64,000 bases of DNA from Runella rosea. GTDB lineage: Bacteria; Bacteroidota; Bacteroidia; Cytophagales; Spirosomataceae. Where the stretch lies: contig NZ_CP030850.1 of the NCBI RefSeq assembly GCF_003325355.1, positions 1,984,001-2,048,000 on the forward strand, in the 5' to 3' direction. The position numbers and the translations under genes were made by a program. Every line of letters begins with the position of its first letter. The stretch's first letter is position 1. Under the pieces are notes generated by a model. That model was not told the origin of the DNA. It worked only from the letters and a program-made list of their open reading frames with translations, and searched no databases. Positions 26,213 to 34,816 of the stretch are shown piece after piece.

Positions 26213-26599
26213 TTACTTTTTCACCTGAATACGCTGGGGCGATTTTCGGCTTTCCGATAGGCCCATCTTGGCCACTTTAGGTGCCAATTCTGACTGTTTC
26301 CCCATCTTCATATAATTGGCTTTCAGAATAGTATACGCGGCCCGATAGTTATTGACTTCTTCGGTTGCTTTGCGCAGTTGCCGCATTTGTCGTTCGGCGT
26401 TGATGCGAAAAAAAATCACAATAAGCCCTAACAAAAGCAAATACAAGGTTCCGTCGAGGTACCTGACGGGAAATTCGCGTCCGCCAATCCACTTTTCAAC
26501 GTGGAACCATTGCCCAAGCCAGCTCAATACTCGGCTCTTGCTACGAACGGGGCGCGCGGTTCGCTTTTGGTTTTGGGCTTTTAACACGTTGATGGCCAT
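26213..26599 (-). CDS. ftsL: FtsL-like cell division protein
   Basis: The 128-residue protein has a basic N-terminus, one membrane helix (about 50-66, 'LDGTLYLLLLGLIVIFF') and a short coiled-coil periplasmic part ('RQMRQLRKATEEVNNY'). Sequence similarity in this family is weak; the call rests on size, topology and the position between rsmH and ftsI. FtsL links FtsI/FtsW to the divisome. Confidence 0.83.
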   Translation of the reverse strand: MAINVLKAQNQKRTARPVRSKSRVLSWLGQWFHVEKWIGGREFPVRYLDGTLYLLLLGLIVIFFRINAERQMRQLRKATEEVNNYRAAYTILKANYMKMGKQSELAPKVAKMGLSESRKSPQRIQVKK

Positions 26600-26648
26600 A
26601 GGTCAAATGTTTTGCTGATGACTGTTTTTATAACTACTGCTTAATGAA

Positions 26649-27551
26649 TTACAATTTTTCGGCAATACGCAGTTTTGCGCTGCGCGCACGCGAGTTTTGG
26701 ACAATCTCTTCGGCTGATGCTTCAATGGGTTTACGCGTAACTGACTGCAAGGGTTTGAGGTCGTTGCCAAACAAATCTTTTTCTACTTCTCCGTAGAACT
26801 TGCCTTTGCCGATAAAATTTTTCACCAACCGATCTTCCAGCGAATGATACGACATCACCACCAACCGGCCTTTGACTTTGAGCACTTCTGCCGATTGCGT
26901 CAAAAAATCCTGCAATGCACCCATTTCGTCATTTACTTCAATGCGTAACGCCTGAAATACTTGCGCAAAATATTTGTTCTCTTTCCCTCTCGGCACGCAC
27001 CGTTGGAGACTTGCTTTCAGATCATTCACGGTTTCGAGCGGTCCGTTGGCACGGGCTGAAACCACCGCTAACGCGGCCGTTTTGGCATTTTGTAACTCAC
27101 CATACATGCCAAAAATACGGTGTAATTCTTCGGCCGAATAGCCATTGACAATATCCCGGGCTGAGACCCCGCCACGCGGATTCATGCGCATGTCTAAATT
27201 GGCTTCAAAGCGCGTCGAAAAACCGCGCTCGGGCGTATCAAACTGGTGCGACGAAACCCCCAAATCACCTAAAATTCCATCCACTTGCTTAACGCCGTAC
27301 AAGCGTAGGTATTTTTGAAGAAGACGAAAATTAGCATCCACAAACGTAAGACGCTTATCATCAATCGCTTCGGCATTGGCCCGGGCGTCTGGGTCTTGGT
27401 CAAAAGCAAACAGACGACCTTTTTCTCCGAGCTGTGCCAAAATGGCCTTTGAATGCCCTCCCCCGCCAAATGTCACATCTACATAAACGCCATCGGGACG
27501 AATTGCCAAACCTTCCAAACACTCCTTCAATAATACAGGATTATGATACAT
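26649..27551 (-). CDS. rsmH: 16S rRNA (cytosine1402-N4)-methyltransferase
   Basis: The 300-residue enzyme starts 'MYHNPVLLKECLEGL' with the SAM-binding loop 'DVTFGGGGHS' (about 25-34). Later come 'GILGDLGVSSHQFDTPERGFS', 'FAQVFQALRIEVNDE', 'VMSYHSLEDRLVKNF' and 'NSRARSAKLRIAEKL', all typical of RsmH/MraW. It methylates C1402 in the ribosome decoding centre. It leads the rsmH-ftsL-ftsI unit; mraZ, its usual upstream neighbour, is not present. Confidence 0.97.
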   Translation of the reverse strand: MYHNPVLLKECLEGLAIRPDGVYVDVTFGGGGHSKAILAQLGEKGRLFAFDQDPDARANAEAIDDKRLTFVDANFRLLQKYLRLYGVKQVDGILGDLGVSSHQFDTPERGFSTRFEANLDMRMNPRGGVSARDIVNGYSAEELHRIFGMYGELQNAKTAALAVVSARANGPLETVNDLKASLQRCVPRGKENKYFAQVFQALRIEVNDEMGALQDFLTQSAEVLKVKGRLVVMSYHSLEDRLVKNFIGKGKFYGEVEKDLFGNDLKPLQSVTRKPIEASAEEIVQNSRARSAKLRIAEKL

Positions 27552-27985
27552 TTTTTAATATTTAGTAGGGGCAAGCCTTGCGTTTAACCAAAACGTAGGT
27601 ACCTATCCCCAACGCGAGTCAGTGAATAACCGCAAAATTAACGAACTTGATGAGATACGGGGCAGAGTTCGTCAAATTAACTGACGAACGAATTGGTAAA
27701 AAATAGTCACAGGGGGTAATGACAGTAATTTCTCGTAAGGCAAAGATAGAAATTTACCAAAGACAGGCACCAGATCCATACTTTCTTTTTTTGGGAAAAA
27801 AATCCGAGGGCCGGGGCCACCGCGTACCGCTTACCTCCGCCCATCACCAGTTCTAATTAAACAGAATGGTACGTTATTTGATATAAATCCGTTAATTTTC
27901 CAGCACGTTGGCAAAGCATCACATTTTGTGCTTACAGAAACCGCTAATGCTGACCCGAATCCATTTTATCATTTGTTCTATTCTC
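27552..27985. other. 434-bp intergenic region upstream of rsmH
   Basis: No protein gene is supported here. The region holds a perfect 8-bp inverted repeat (27667-27674 with 27682-27689), the rsmH -7 element, and a GC-rich block (27804-27842) that on the minus strand forms an imperfect hairpin followed by seven U. The last resembles a terminator or the 3' end of a small RNA. The plus-strand frame opening at 27908 is an N-terminal extension of the next gene, not its start. Confidence 0.5.
27741..27748 (-). promoter_or_regulatory. candidate -7 element for rsmH-ftsL-ftsI
   Basis: The minus strand reads TATCTTTG, the best form of TAnnTTTG in the gap. It predicts a leader of about 180 bases containing the inverted repeat at 27667-27689. 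The -33 part is weak. Confidence 0.5.
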
Positions 27986-29224
27986 ATGAAATCTACGTTG
28001 TTTTCCCTTGTTTTTTCCCTTTTGTTTTTTCCAGTTTTGAGTCAGGGTATCAAATTTGAAGAAGGTAATTTTCAGCAATTGGTCAACTTGGCCCGTCAGC
28101 AAAACAAGCTGTTGATGGTAGAAGTGTACCTCAACGGTTGTCCTCACTGCGCAGCGCTGGCCCCAGTATTGCAGGAAAAAAAGGTCGGTGAGTTTTTCAA
28201 TCCTGCCTTTGTGAGTAGTAAAATAGAAGCCAATTCGCCCATTTCTAAGGAATTACAACTACAAAAGGGCATTACTTATCCCGAATTTCCCCTGCTTTTC
28301 TTTTTTGATACCAACGGCCAATTGATTCACCAAGCAGCTCCTGCTGAGCGCCCCAACCGAGCCGAATTTATTACCGAAGTCATTAAACACGGCAACGAGG
28401 CACTCACCCCTACGCTACGCACGGGCAACTACGCCGCCCGCTACGCCAAAGGCGAACGGGGACTGGAGTTTCTGGTCAATTACGGCAAATATGCCAAAGC
28501 CACCAAAGACATAACGCGCCAAAGTCAAATCGGTAACGATTTTGCCAAGTTGCTCACCAAACCCGCCGACATGGAAAGCGCCAACGGTTTTTACATTATT
28601 TCACGGTTAATCAACGACTTCCAGAACCCGCTGGCGAAACATTTTTTTGCCAACCTACCCAAATATCAGAAATACAATAACTCCGAAAATCCAAAAGCGG
28701 TCAAAGACGCCGCCGAAGCCATCATTTACAACACACTTTACGGGCCGCGTACCAACAGCCTCAAGGCGTCGGAAGTGGTGGCCATGCGAGAAGCCATGAT
28801 TAAACTCGGCAATCCCGCCAAAGTCGTTGCTCCGCGCACGCTGCTGAAGGAGTTGGAAGCCCATTTTCGCGAAAAAAATACCCCAGCCGCCACTGCCCGC
28901 TTCAATGAATACCGTAAAATTGCGACGATGGACTTTCTGGATTACTCCTACATTGTTCGTCTTTTCAACGAAAAAGCCACCGAAAACTCTTACGTACCTT
29001 CGCTGATTTTGTGGGTAAATGACGGGGCTAAATTATTTAAAACCTCCAACACCAACCATACCAAAGATAAGCTAGCCGACTTGTACAATGATTTGTCAAA
29101 AGCCTACGTCAAAATTGGGAAAAAGGCCGAAGGCAAAAAGGCAGCTCAGGAAGCCCTGACGATTGCGAAGGCCGCCAAAATTGACACAAAACCTTACGCC
29201 GACCAGTTGGCAAAATGCAACTAA
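27986..29224 (+). CDS. exported thioredoxin-fold protein with long helical C-terminus
   Basis: The 412-residue protein has a signal peptide (1-20, 'SLVFSLLFFPVLSQG'), a thioredoxin-like domain (about 25-140) with C52-P-H-C55 ('LNGCPHCAALAP') and cis-proline 'GITYPEFPLLFFF', then about 260 mostly helical, TPR-like residues ('SKAYVKIGKKAEGKKAAQEAL'). It probably acts in periplasmic redox chemistry. The ATG at 27986 directly precedes the signal peptide. Confidence 0.83.
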   Translation: MKSTLFSLVFSLLFFPVLSQGIKFEEGNFQQLVNLARQQNKLLMVEVYLNGCPHCAALAPVLQEKKVGEFFNPAFVSSKIEANSPISKELQLQKGITYPEFPLLFFFDTNGQLIHQAAPAERPNRAEFITEVIKHGNEALTPTLRTGNYAARYAKGERGLEFLVNYGKYAKATKDITRQSQIGNDFAKLLTKPADMESANGFYIISRLINDFQNPLAKHFFANLPKYQKYNNSENPKAVKDAAEAIIYNTLYGPRTNSLKASEVVAMREAMIKLGNPAKVVAPRTLLKELEAHFREKNTPAATARFNEYRKIATMDFLDYSYIVRLFNEKATENSYVPSLILWVNDGAKLFKTSNTNHTKDKLADLYNDLSKAYVKIGKKAEGKKAAQEALTIAKAAKIDTKPYADQLAKCN

Positions 29225-29238
29225 ACTTGCCCTTTTTT

Positions 29239-29284
29239 CCAAAGAAAAGCGTCGCCATCTAATCATGGCGACGCTTTTCTTTGG
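29239..29284 (+). terminator. strong terminator, 20-bp perfect stem
   Basis: 29239-29258 pair perfectly with 29265-29284 around a 6-base loop. T-rich sequence lies within the end of the stem, so it can act in both directions, serving this gene and the convergent small gene. Confidence 0.88.
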
Positions 29285-29322
29285 AACCTTAAACTGGTGG
29301 ATGATACTGCTGAAAGTTCGGA

Positions 29323-29634
29323 TTAAAGAATCAAAATCAGCAACAAAACAATGATAATAATGGCCCCAACAGAAAGATAAACGCCGTTGTAGCTCGCCAT
29401 TGCTTTTTTGATTCCCTTCACTTCCTTCCGCACGGCTTTGCGCTCGCTGCGGGTCAAATTGTCGGGTTCCATTGCTTTAATTTCTTCCAAACGTTTCATC
29501 ATTGCCTCCGCTTGCGCGGGAGTCATTGTTGACGTCGAAGTTTTCTCTGAGCCAGAGCTAGCCGAGTAGCCGTTAATCGTCATTCCAATCGTCATTAAAA
29601 GAACAGGTACGAGGTTTTTTAGTAATGCCTTCAT
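29323..29634 (-). CDS. small exported protein with C-terminal membrane helix
   Basis: The 103-residue protein has a signal peptide (about 1-23), a polar part with 'MTPAQAEAMMKRLEEIKAME' and 'LTRSERKAVRKEVKGIKKAM', and a very hydrophobic C-terminal helix 'VGAIIIIVLLLILIL'. This layout is common in small Bacteroidota proteins of unknown function. The ATG at 29634 is chosen because the signal peptide begins there. Confidence 0.75.
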   Translation of the reverse strand: MKALLKNLVPVLLMTIGMTINGYSASSGSEKTSTSTMTPAQAEAMMKRLEEIKAMEPDNLTRSERKAVRKEVKGIKKAMASYNGVYLSVGAIIIIVLLLILIL

Positions 29635-29862
29635 TGTTGGATAGCGTTTATAATGAGTGGAAAGATTAAAAAAAACAGGCCCTTTAACACAGGAAGGTTT
29701 TGACGTCACCACACCCTGCTTGTTAAAAACATGTTAAGACGTATATACGATTAAAGTGACCAACGTAGCAGGCATTGTGCACAATTTTAGGAAGTATTTT
29801 ACAAAACACGCACTACACTTTGATAATGAGCTACTTACCCAAATTTGTTTTAGAAAATAGCC

Positions 29863-29903
29863 ATAAAAAAAATACTCCCTCACCGCGAAGTGGTGAAGGA
29901 GTA
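29863..29903 (-). terminator. terminator after the ferredoxin gene
   Basis: A 12-bp stem with one mismatch (29873-29884 with 29892-29903) is followed on the minus strand by a U-run. It lies 19 bp after the ferredoxin stop. Confidence 0.85.
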
Positions 29904-29921
29904 AGACGATAGCAGGAAATA

Positions 29922-30242
29922 TTAATGCTCTTCGCCGCGAATCTTGAAAGTTGTGCCTACCATGGTTTCATCCACGCGCAACTGACACGCCAAACGGCTG
30001 CACGAAGTGGCCGAAGGCAGGGTGTCCAAAATGTCCAGTTCGGCATCGCTGACGGGAGCCAGGCTGTCGCCACCGTCCAAAATTTCGACGTGACAGGTAG
30101 CGCACAGCGCCATGCCACCACAGGTAGCCAAGATATTGTACTCAGAGGCCTTTAAGACTTCCATTAAATTTAAGCCGATGCCTTCAGGAATTTCGAGCGT
30201 CTGACGCTCTCCTATTCCATCTTCTATGGTGAATTGTATCAT
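29922..30242 (-). CDS. 2Fe-2S ferredoxin, adrenodoxin type
   Basis: The 106-residue protein has four cluster cysteines at about 41, 47, 50 and 86 ('TCGGMALCATC' and 'RLACQLRV'), the C-x5-C-x2-C...C spacing of adrenodoxin/putidaredoxin-type ferredoxins. It is a soluble electron carrier. It lies 21 bp downstream of a ferredoxin-NADP reductase gene in the same operon, its likely electron donor. The final acceptor is not in the window. Confidence 0.92.
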   Translation of the reverse strand: MIQFTIEDGIGERQTLEIPEGIGLNLMEVLKASEYNILATCGGMALCATCHVEILDGGDSLAPVSDAELDILDTLPSATSCSRLACQLRVDETMVGTTFKIRGEEH

Positions 30243-30263
30243 TTTTTTGTATCAGTAAGGTAG

Positions 30264-31268
30264 TTAAAAAGCGTTCACCCCGTTGACCGTCGTATATTTA
30301 AAACTGAGGTGTTGGTTGGGATAAACGAACTTAAAGGCGCTTTGGCACATCATAGCCGCTTCGTGAAAGCCCGTCAAAATGAGTTTGAGTTTCCCAGGAT
30401 AGGTGTTGATGTCGCCAATTGCGTAGATACGCTCCACATTGGTGGAATAGTCAAAGGTGTTTACCTCAATCGCTGATTTATTGATGTTCAGCCCCCACTC
30501 AGCAATCGGCCCCAATTTGGGACTTAAGCCAAACAGCGGAATAAAATAGTCGGAAGGTACCGCATAGCTATTTTTATCTTTGCCCGCCACCACAACTTCT
30601 TTCAGGTGTCCATTGCCGTTCAAACTCACCACATTTGATTGTAAAATGAGGTTAATTTTACCCTGTTCAGCCAACGCAAACACTTTTTCGGCCGAGTCAG
30701 GCGCCCCTCTGAACGTATCGCTACGATGAATCAAGGTAGTGGTCTTGGCGATGTCGGCCAGATACGCCGTCCAGTCCAACGCCGAGTCGCCGCCGCCCGC
30801 AATCACAATTTCTTTGTCTCTGAATTTTTCGGGATTTTTCACCATGTAGGCTACGCCTTTTCCTTCAAAATGCTCCAAGCCAGCAATCTCTGGTTTGCGG
30901 GGCTCAAAGCACCCCAATCCGCCCGCAATGACCACCACCTGGCAATGCACTTCGGTAGCATCCGACGTCTTGACAATCATTGAACCATCTTCCTGTTTAT
31001 CAATTGTTTCGACCCGTTCGCCCAAGGTAAAACTGGGATTAAATGGCGCGATTTGCAGCATTAGATTATCCACCAACTCCTGCGCCTTGATGGTGGGATA
31101 GCCCGGAATGTCATAAATGGGTTTTTGGGGATAAATTTCTGATAACTGTCCCCCTATTTGCGGCAACGCATCAATCAGATGACACCGCATTTTCAATAAT
31201 CCTGCTTCAAACACGCTGAACAAGCCAACGGGCCCCGCGCCAATGATGCATATATCTGTAGTAATCAT
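30264..31268 (-). CDS. ferredoxin--NADP reductase, thioredoxin-reductase-like type
   Basis: The 334-residue flavoprotein starts with the FAD motif GxGxxG at 10-15 ('CIIGAGPVGLFSVF') and has an NAD(P)H motif 'IAGGGDSALDWTAYL' and the C-terminal FAD motif 'IYAIGDINTYPGKLKL'. It lacks the CxxC of thioredoxin reductases, placing it with YumC/ONFR-type reductases. It should pass electrons from NADPH to the ferredoxin encoded 21 bp downstream. Confidence 0.92.
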   Translation of the reverse strand: MITTDICIIGAGPVGLFSVFEAGLLKMRCHLIDALPQIGGQLSEIYPQKPIYDIPGYPTIKAQELVDNLMLQIAPFNPSFTLGERVETIDKQEDGSMIVKTSDATEVHCQVVVIAGGLGCFEPRKPEIAGLEHFEGKGVAYMVKNPEKFRDKEIVIAGGGDSALDWTAYLADIAKTTTLIHRSDTFRGAPDSAEKVFALAEQGKINLILQSNVVSLNGNGHLKEVVVAGKDKNSYAVPSDYFIPLFGLSPKLGPIAEWGLNINKSAIEVNTFDYSTNVERIYAIGDINTYPGKLKLILTGFHEAAMMCQSAFKFVYPNQHLSFKYTTVNGVNAF

Positions 31269-31397
31269 AACCTTTGGTAATTATTCGTGCGTTTAATCAA
31301 TGAGAACTTATTCGATTACATTTTGTGCCTTATTTCTCAATTCGTGCCCAAAAGTAAATTATAGTTGATTCACGCGCCAATCATAAAAACCTATGTT

Positions 31398-31416
31398 TTA
31401 TAACCAATGGTTATAA
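31398..31416. promoter_or_regulatory. perfect 19-bp palindrome between divergent genes
   Basis: TTATAACCAATGGTTATAA consists of two 9-base arms around one central A. It lies 130 bp before the ferredoxin reductase gene and 82 bp before the DUF3472 gene. Length and symmetry fit an operator for a dimeric helix-turn-helix regulator. No regulator gene is adjacent. Confidence 0.65.
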
Positions 31417-31499
31417 TGACACGTAACAGGCAATTTAAGTCCATTAGTTTTATCAACAAACAGCCTTTCTTTGTAAGAACTAAAACAACTTCTTCCCTG

Positions 31500-32807
31500 A
31501 TGACATTTCCCTCTAAATTCATTTATTTCATCTTTGCTGTCTTCTTCATCAGTGGCGGGGTAGCTTCGCAAACGATTCCCAATGGCCACGAAGCCAATAA
31601 ACAAACTATCCCTATCGGCGGAAATGCGTGGCTCATCAACGCCAATAAATCGGAGAAGATAACCAAAAATGGGTTTGAACAATGGGCAAATCCCTCAACC
31701 GTTTGTCGAACATTTTTGAGGGTAAATCAGCCAGGGAAATTGAAGGTTTCCGTCATGATTACCGCCAACGGAGAAAGTAAAGCCACCGTTACGGTGGCGG
31801 GCAAAACGCTACCCGTTATGGTTACTTCTGAAGGAACGCAGGAATATTTTGTTGGCGAATGGGTGATAAAAGAACCTGGCTATTTAAGCATTGATTTACA
31901 AGGTATTTCTAAAACAGGGGCCACGTTTGGCGCGGCACAAAGCGTCGGTGTGAGCGGTAGCGCTGTCAATGCCGAAACTGTTTTTGTGAAAAACAATGTG
32001 GGCGAATATTTTTATTGGGGACGCCGTGGGCCATCCGTCCATTTGAATTACCCCCTACCCGCCAATGAAGATATTGAATGGTTTTACAATGAACTTACCA
32101 TTCCCCAAGGTCAGGACGTCATCGGCTCTTATTTTATGGCCAATGGTTTTAAGGAAGGGTATTTTGGCATTCAGGTCAATTCTCCCACCGAGCGGCGGGT
32201 TCTGTTTTCGGTATGGAGCCCCTTCGAAACCGACAACCCCAAAGCCATTCCTGACGAACAAAAAATAGTGATGCTCAAAAAAGGGGCCGATGTATACACG
32301 GGCGAATTTGGCAACGAAGGTGCAGGCGGACAGAGCTACCTGAAGTACAACTGGAAGGCGGGAAACACTTACAAATTTTTGCTACAAGGCAAACCCACGG
32401 CCAACAATTACACTACTTATACTGCTTACTTTTTTGCGCCCGAAGAAAATAAATGGCGATTGATTGCAAGTTTCAACCGCCCAAAAACGTCTACCTATTT
32501 AAAATCTTTGCACTCATTTCTGGAAAATTTCATCCCCGAAACTGGTAACAGCAGCCGAATGGGCCTGTACAGCAACCAATGGGTCCGTACCACATCGGGG
32601 CAATGGAAAGAACTCACTGAAGCCAAATTTACGGGCGACAACACCGCCCGCAAAAACTATCGAAAAGATTATGCGGGCGGTCTTTCCAACGGTAGCTTTT
32701 ACCTGCGCAACTGCGGTTTTTTCAACGATTTTGTCCCGCTCGACGGCACATTTAGGAGGGATGCCGCAAATAGAATTCCAACGATTAACTTTTCGGCGCT
32801 GCCATAA
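31500..32807 (+). CDS. exported DUF3472 protein with DUF5077 domain
   Basis: The 435-residue protein has a signal peptide (about 1-24), an N-terminal DUF5077-like beta domain ('IPIGGNAWLINANKSEKI'), then the DUF3472 domain ('VHLNYPLPANEDIEWFYNEL', 'GSYFMANGFKEGYFGIQVNS'). Such proteins are exported and thought to bind or process carbohydrate, but no activity is assigned. It is followed 33 bp later by a peptidase gene, probably co-transcribed. Confidence 0.85.
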   Translation: MTFPSKFIYFIFAVFFISGGVASQTIPNGHEANKQTIPIGGNAWLINANKSEKITKNGFEQWANPSTVCRTFLRVNQPGKLKVSVMITANGESKATVTVAGKTLPVMVTSEGTQEYFVGEWVIKEPGYLSIDLQGISKTGATFGAAQSVGVSGSAVNAETVFVKNNVGEYFYWGRRGPSVHLNYPLPANEDIEWFYNELTIPQGQDVIGSYFMANGFKEGYFGIQVNSPTERRVLFSVWSPFETDNPKAIPDEQKIVMLKKGADVYTGEFGNEGAGGQSYLKYNWKAGNTYKFLLQGKPTANNYTTYTAYFFAPEENKWRLIASFNRPKTSTYLKSLHSFLENFIPETGNSSRMGLYSNQWVRTTSGQWKELTEAKFTGDNTARKNYRKDYAGGLSNGSFYLRNCGFFNDFVPLDGTFRRDAANRIPTINFSALP

Positions 32808-32840
32808 GTTACTTTGTCATCAACCTTCTAATCAAACCGT

Positions 32841-34196
32841 ATGAAAAGAACAACTACCCTCCTCCTATTCTGCACCCTTTTTGCATTTAATGGTTCTGCT
32901 CAACAGGTCATCCAGCGCGACCCGATGATTTCGGCCATGCTGGCGGAGGTATCGCCCGACAGCCTGCGCAGTCACATCGACAAACTCGTTAGTTTTGGCA
33001 CCCGCCACACCATGAGCACCGTCACCGACCCCAAACGCGGGATTGGCGCGTCAAGAAAATGGGTATTGAGTCGTTTCAATGAATTTGCCAAACAATCGGG
33101 CGGACGCATGACCGCCACCATTGATACATGGATGCTCCAACCCGACGGGCGGCGTGTGGATCAACCGCAGGAAATCGGCAACGTAATGGCAACCCTCAAA
33201 GGCACCGACCCCAACGACGACCGTATTTTCATGGTCAGCGGGCACATTGACAGCCGCGTAAGCAACATCAGCAATCGCGAATCCGACGCTCCTGGGGCCA
33301 ACGACGACGGTAGCGGCACGGCAGCCGTGATTGAATTGGCGCGTGTGATGAGCAAATATTCCTTTCCAGCCACCATCATTTTTGTGGCCGTAAGCGGAGA
33401 AGAGCAGGGTTTATTGGGGGCTAATCATTTGGCCGAGCGTGCTGTAAACGAAAAATGGAACCTCGAAGCATTGCTCAACAACGACATCATGGGCTCCAAC
33501 CACAGCCCCGACACCCGCCTGATTGACAACACCAAAATCCGAATTTTTAGCGAAGGTTTATCAGGCTTTGAGACCGACAAACGCGCGGCGGGCGTTCGGC
33601 AATACGGCGCCGAAAACGACGGTAAAGCCCGTACATTGGCCCGTTACGTGAAAGAAGTGGGCGAACGGTATGTCGATAATCTGGAAGTACGGCTGATCTA
33701 CCGCAACGACCGCTACCTGCGCGGCGGCGACCATACGCCGTTTGTCAACCGCGATTTTGCGGCGGTACGTATCACCGAAATGAACGAAAATTTCAACAAT
33801 CAACACCAAGATTTGCGTACGGAAAAAGGCGTAGAATACGGCGATTACGCCAAAAACATGGACTTTGAATATTTGCGTAAAAACACTTGCCTCAATTTAG
33901 CATCGCTGGCCAACTTAGCCAAAGCACCCGCTATGCCCCAAAACGTAACGCTCGAAGCCCGCAATCTCACCAATACCACCTCTCTCTTTTGGCAAACTCC
34001 AAAAGCTGGCAAAGTGAAAGGCTACTACGTACTTATGCGCGAAACGCACATGCCGTTTTGGCAAAAGAAGTTTTTTACCGACAAAAACGGCCTAACCTTA
34101 CCGTATTCCAAAGACAATTACTTTTTTGCAGTTCAGGCCGTGGACGAAGAAGGGCACGAAAGCCTGCCCGTGTTGCCGCGTCCAAGTATGCGATAG
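32841..34196 (+). CDS. exported M28 family zinc peptidase with Fn3-like C-terminus
   Basis: The 451-residue protein has a signal peptide (1-20) and an M28 aminopeptidase-type domain with zinc ligands and catalytic residues in 'VSGHIDSR' (about 131-138), 'PGANDDGSGTAA' (about 151-162), 'SGEEQGLLG' (about 185-193) and the distal His in 'GGDHTPFVNRDF'. A C-terminal Fn3-like domain (about 365-451) follows. It likely cleaves peptides outside the cytoplasm. Confidence 0.9.
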   Translation: MKRTTTLLLFCTLFAFNGSAQQVIQRDPMISAMLAEVSPDSLRSHIDKLVSFGTRHTMSTVTDPKRGIGASRKWVLSRFNEFAKQSGGRMTATIDTWMLQPDGRRVDQPQEIGNVMATLKGTDPNDDRIFMVSGHIDSRVSNISNRESDAPGANDDGSGTAAVIELARVMSKYSFPATIIFVAVSGEEQGLLGANHLAERAVNEKWNLEALLNNDIMGSNHSPDTRLIDNTKIRIFSEGLSGFETDKRAAGVRQYGAENDGKARTLARYVKEVGERYVDNLEVRLIYRNDRYLRGGDHTPFVNRDFAAVRITEMNENFNNQHQDLRTEKGVEYGDYAKNMDFEYLRKNTCLNLASLANLAKAPAMPQNVTLEARNLTNTTSLFWQTPKAGKVKGYYVLMRETHMPFWQKKFFTDKNGLTLPYSKDNYFFAVQAVDEEGHESLPVLPRPSMR

Positions 34197-34264
34197 TCTG
34201 TAAATGAAAGGTTTAAGAATCTTTATACCCACAAACTAGAAACCACTTAATTCTCACAAATACA

Positions 34265-34816
34265 ATGAAAAAGACCACCCTCATTTATTGCATGCTAAGT
34301 TTACTCGCATTAGGAGCCTACGCGCAGGGTTTCAGAGCGGTTGACAAAAGTTCGTTGGATTATGCTTATTTCCCTGACCATTTTGCCCACGACCGCAAAG
34401 ATGGTGAAAAAGCCCTCGTGCGTGTCACTTATAGCCGCCCTGCTAAAAATGGCCGTGAAGTGTTTGGCAAACTGGTTCCTTACGGTAAAGTATGGCGGAC
34501 GGGCGCAAACGAAAACACCGAGATTAAGTTTTATCAAGACGCCACCATTCAAGGCAAAAAAGTGAAAGCGGGTACGTATTCACTCTTCACTATCCCTGGA
34601 GAAACCGAGTGGACCATCATTCTGAATTCTGACCTCGATTATTGGGGCGCCTTTAAATACAAAGAAGCCAACGATGTGGCACGCTTTACGGTGCCTTCAA
34701 AGAAATCGACAGATGCTCCGCTTGAGCATTTTTCCATCCAATTCCCCAAAGGCACCGACGCCATCCTGCGCATGGGCTGGGATAATACAATTGTGGAAGT
34801 TCCTATAACTTTCTGA
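34265..34816 (+). CDS. exported DUF2911 protein
   Basis: The 183-residue protein has a signal peptide (1-20) and the DUF2911 pattern 'VTYSRPAKNGREVFGKLVPY', 'VWRTGANENTEI', 'KAGTYSLFTIPG', 'WTIILN'. The family is common in Bacteroidota and has no known function. Its last 14 bases overlap the convergent DUF1080 gene. Confidence 0.88.
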   Translation: MKKTTLIYCMLSLLALGAYAQGFRAVDKSSLDYAYFPDHFAHDRKDGEKALVRVTYSRPAKNGREVFGKLVPYGKVWRTGANENTEIKFYQDATIQGKKVKAGTYSLFTIPGETEWTIILNSDLDYWGAFKYKEANDVARFTVPSKKSTDAPLEHFSIQFPKGTDAILRMGWDNTIVEVPITF

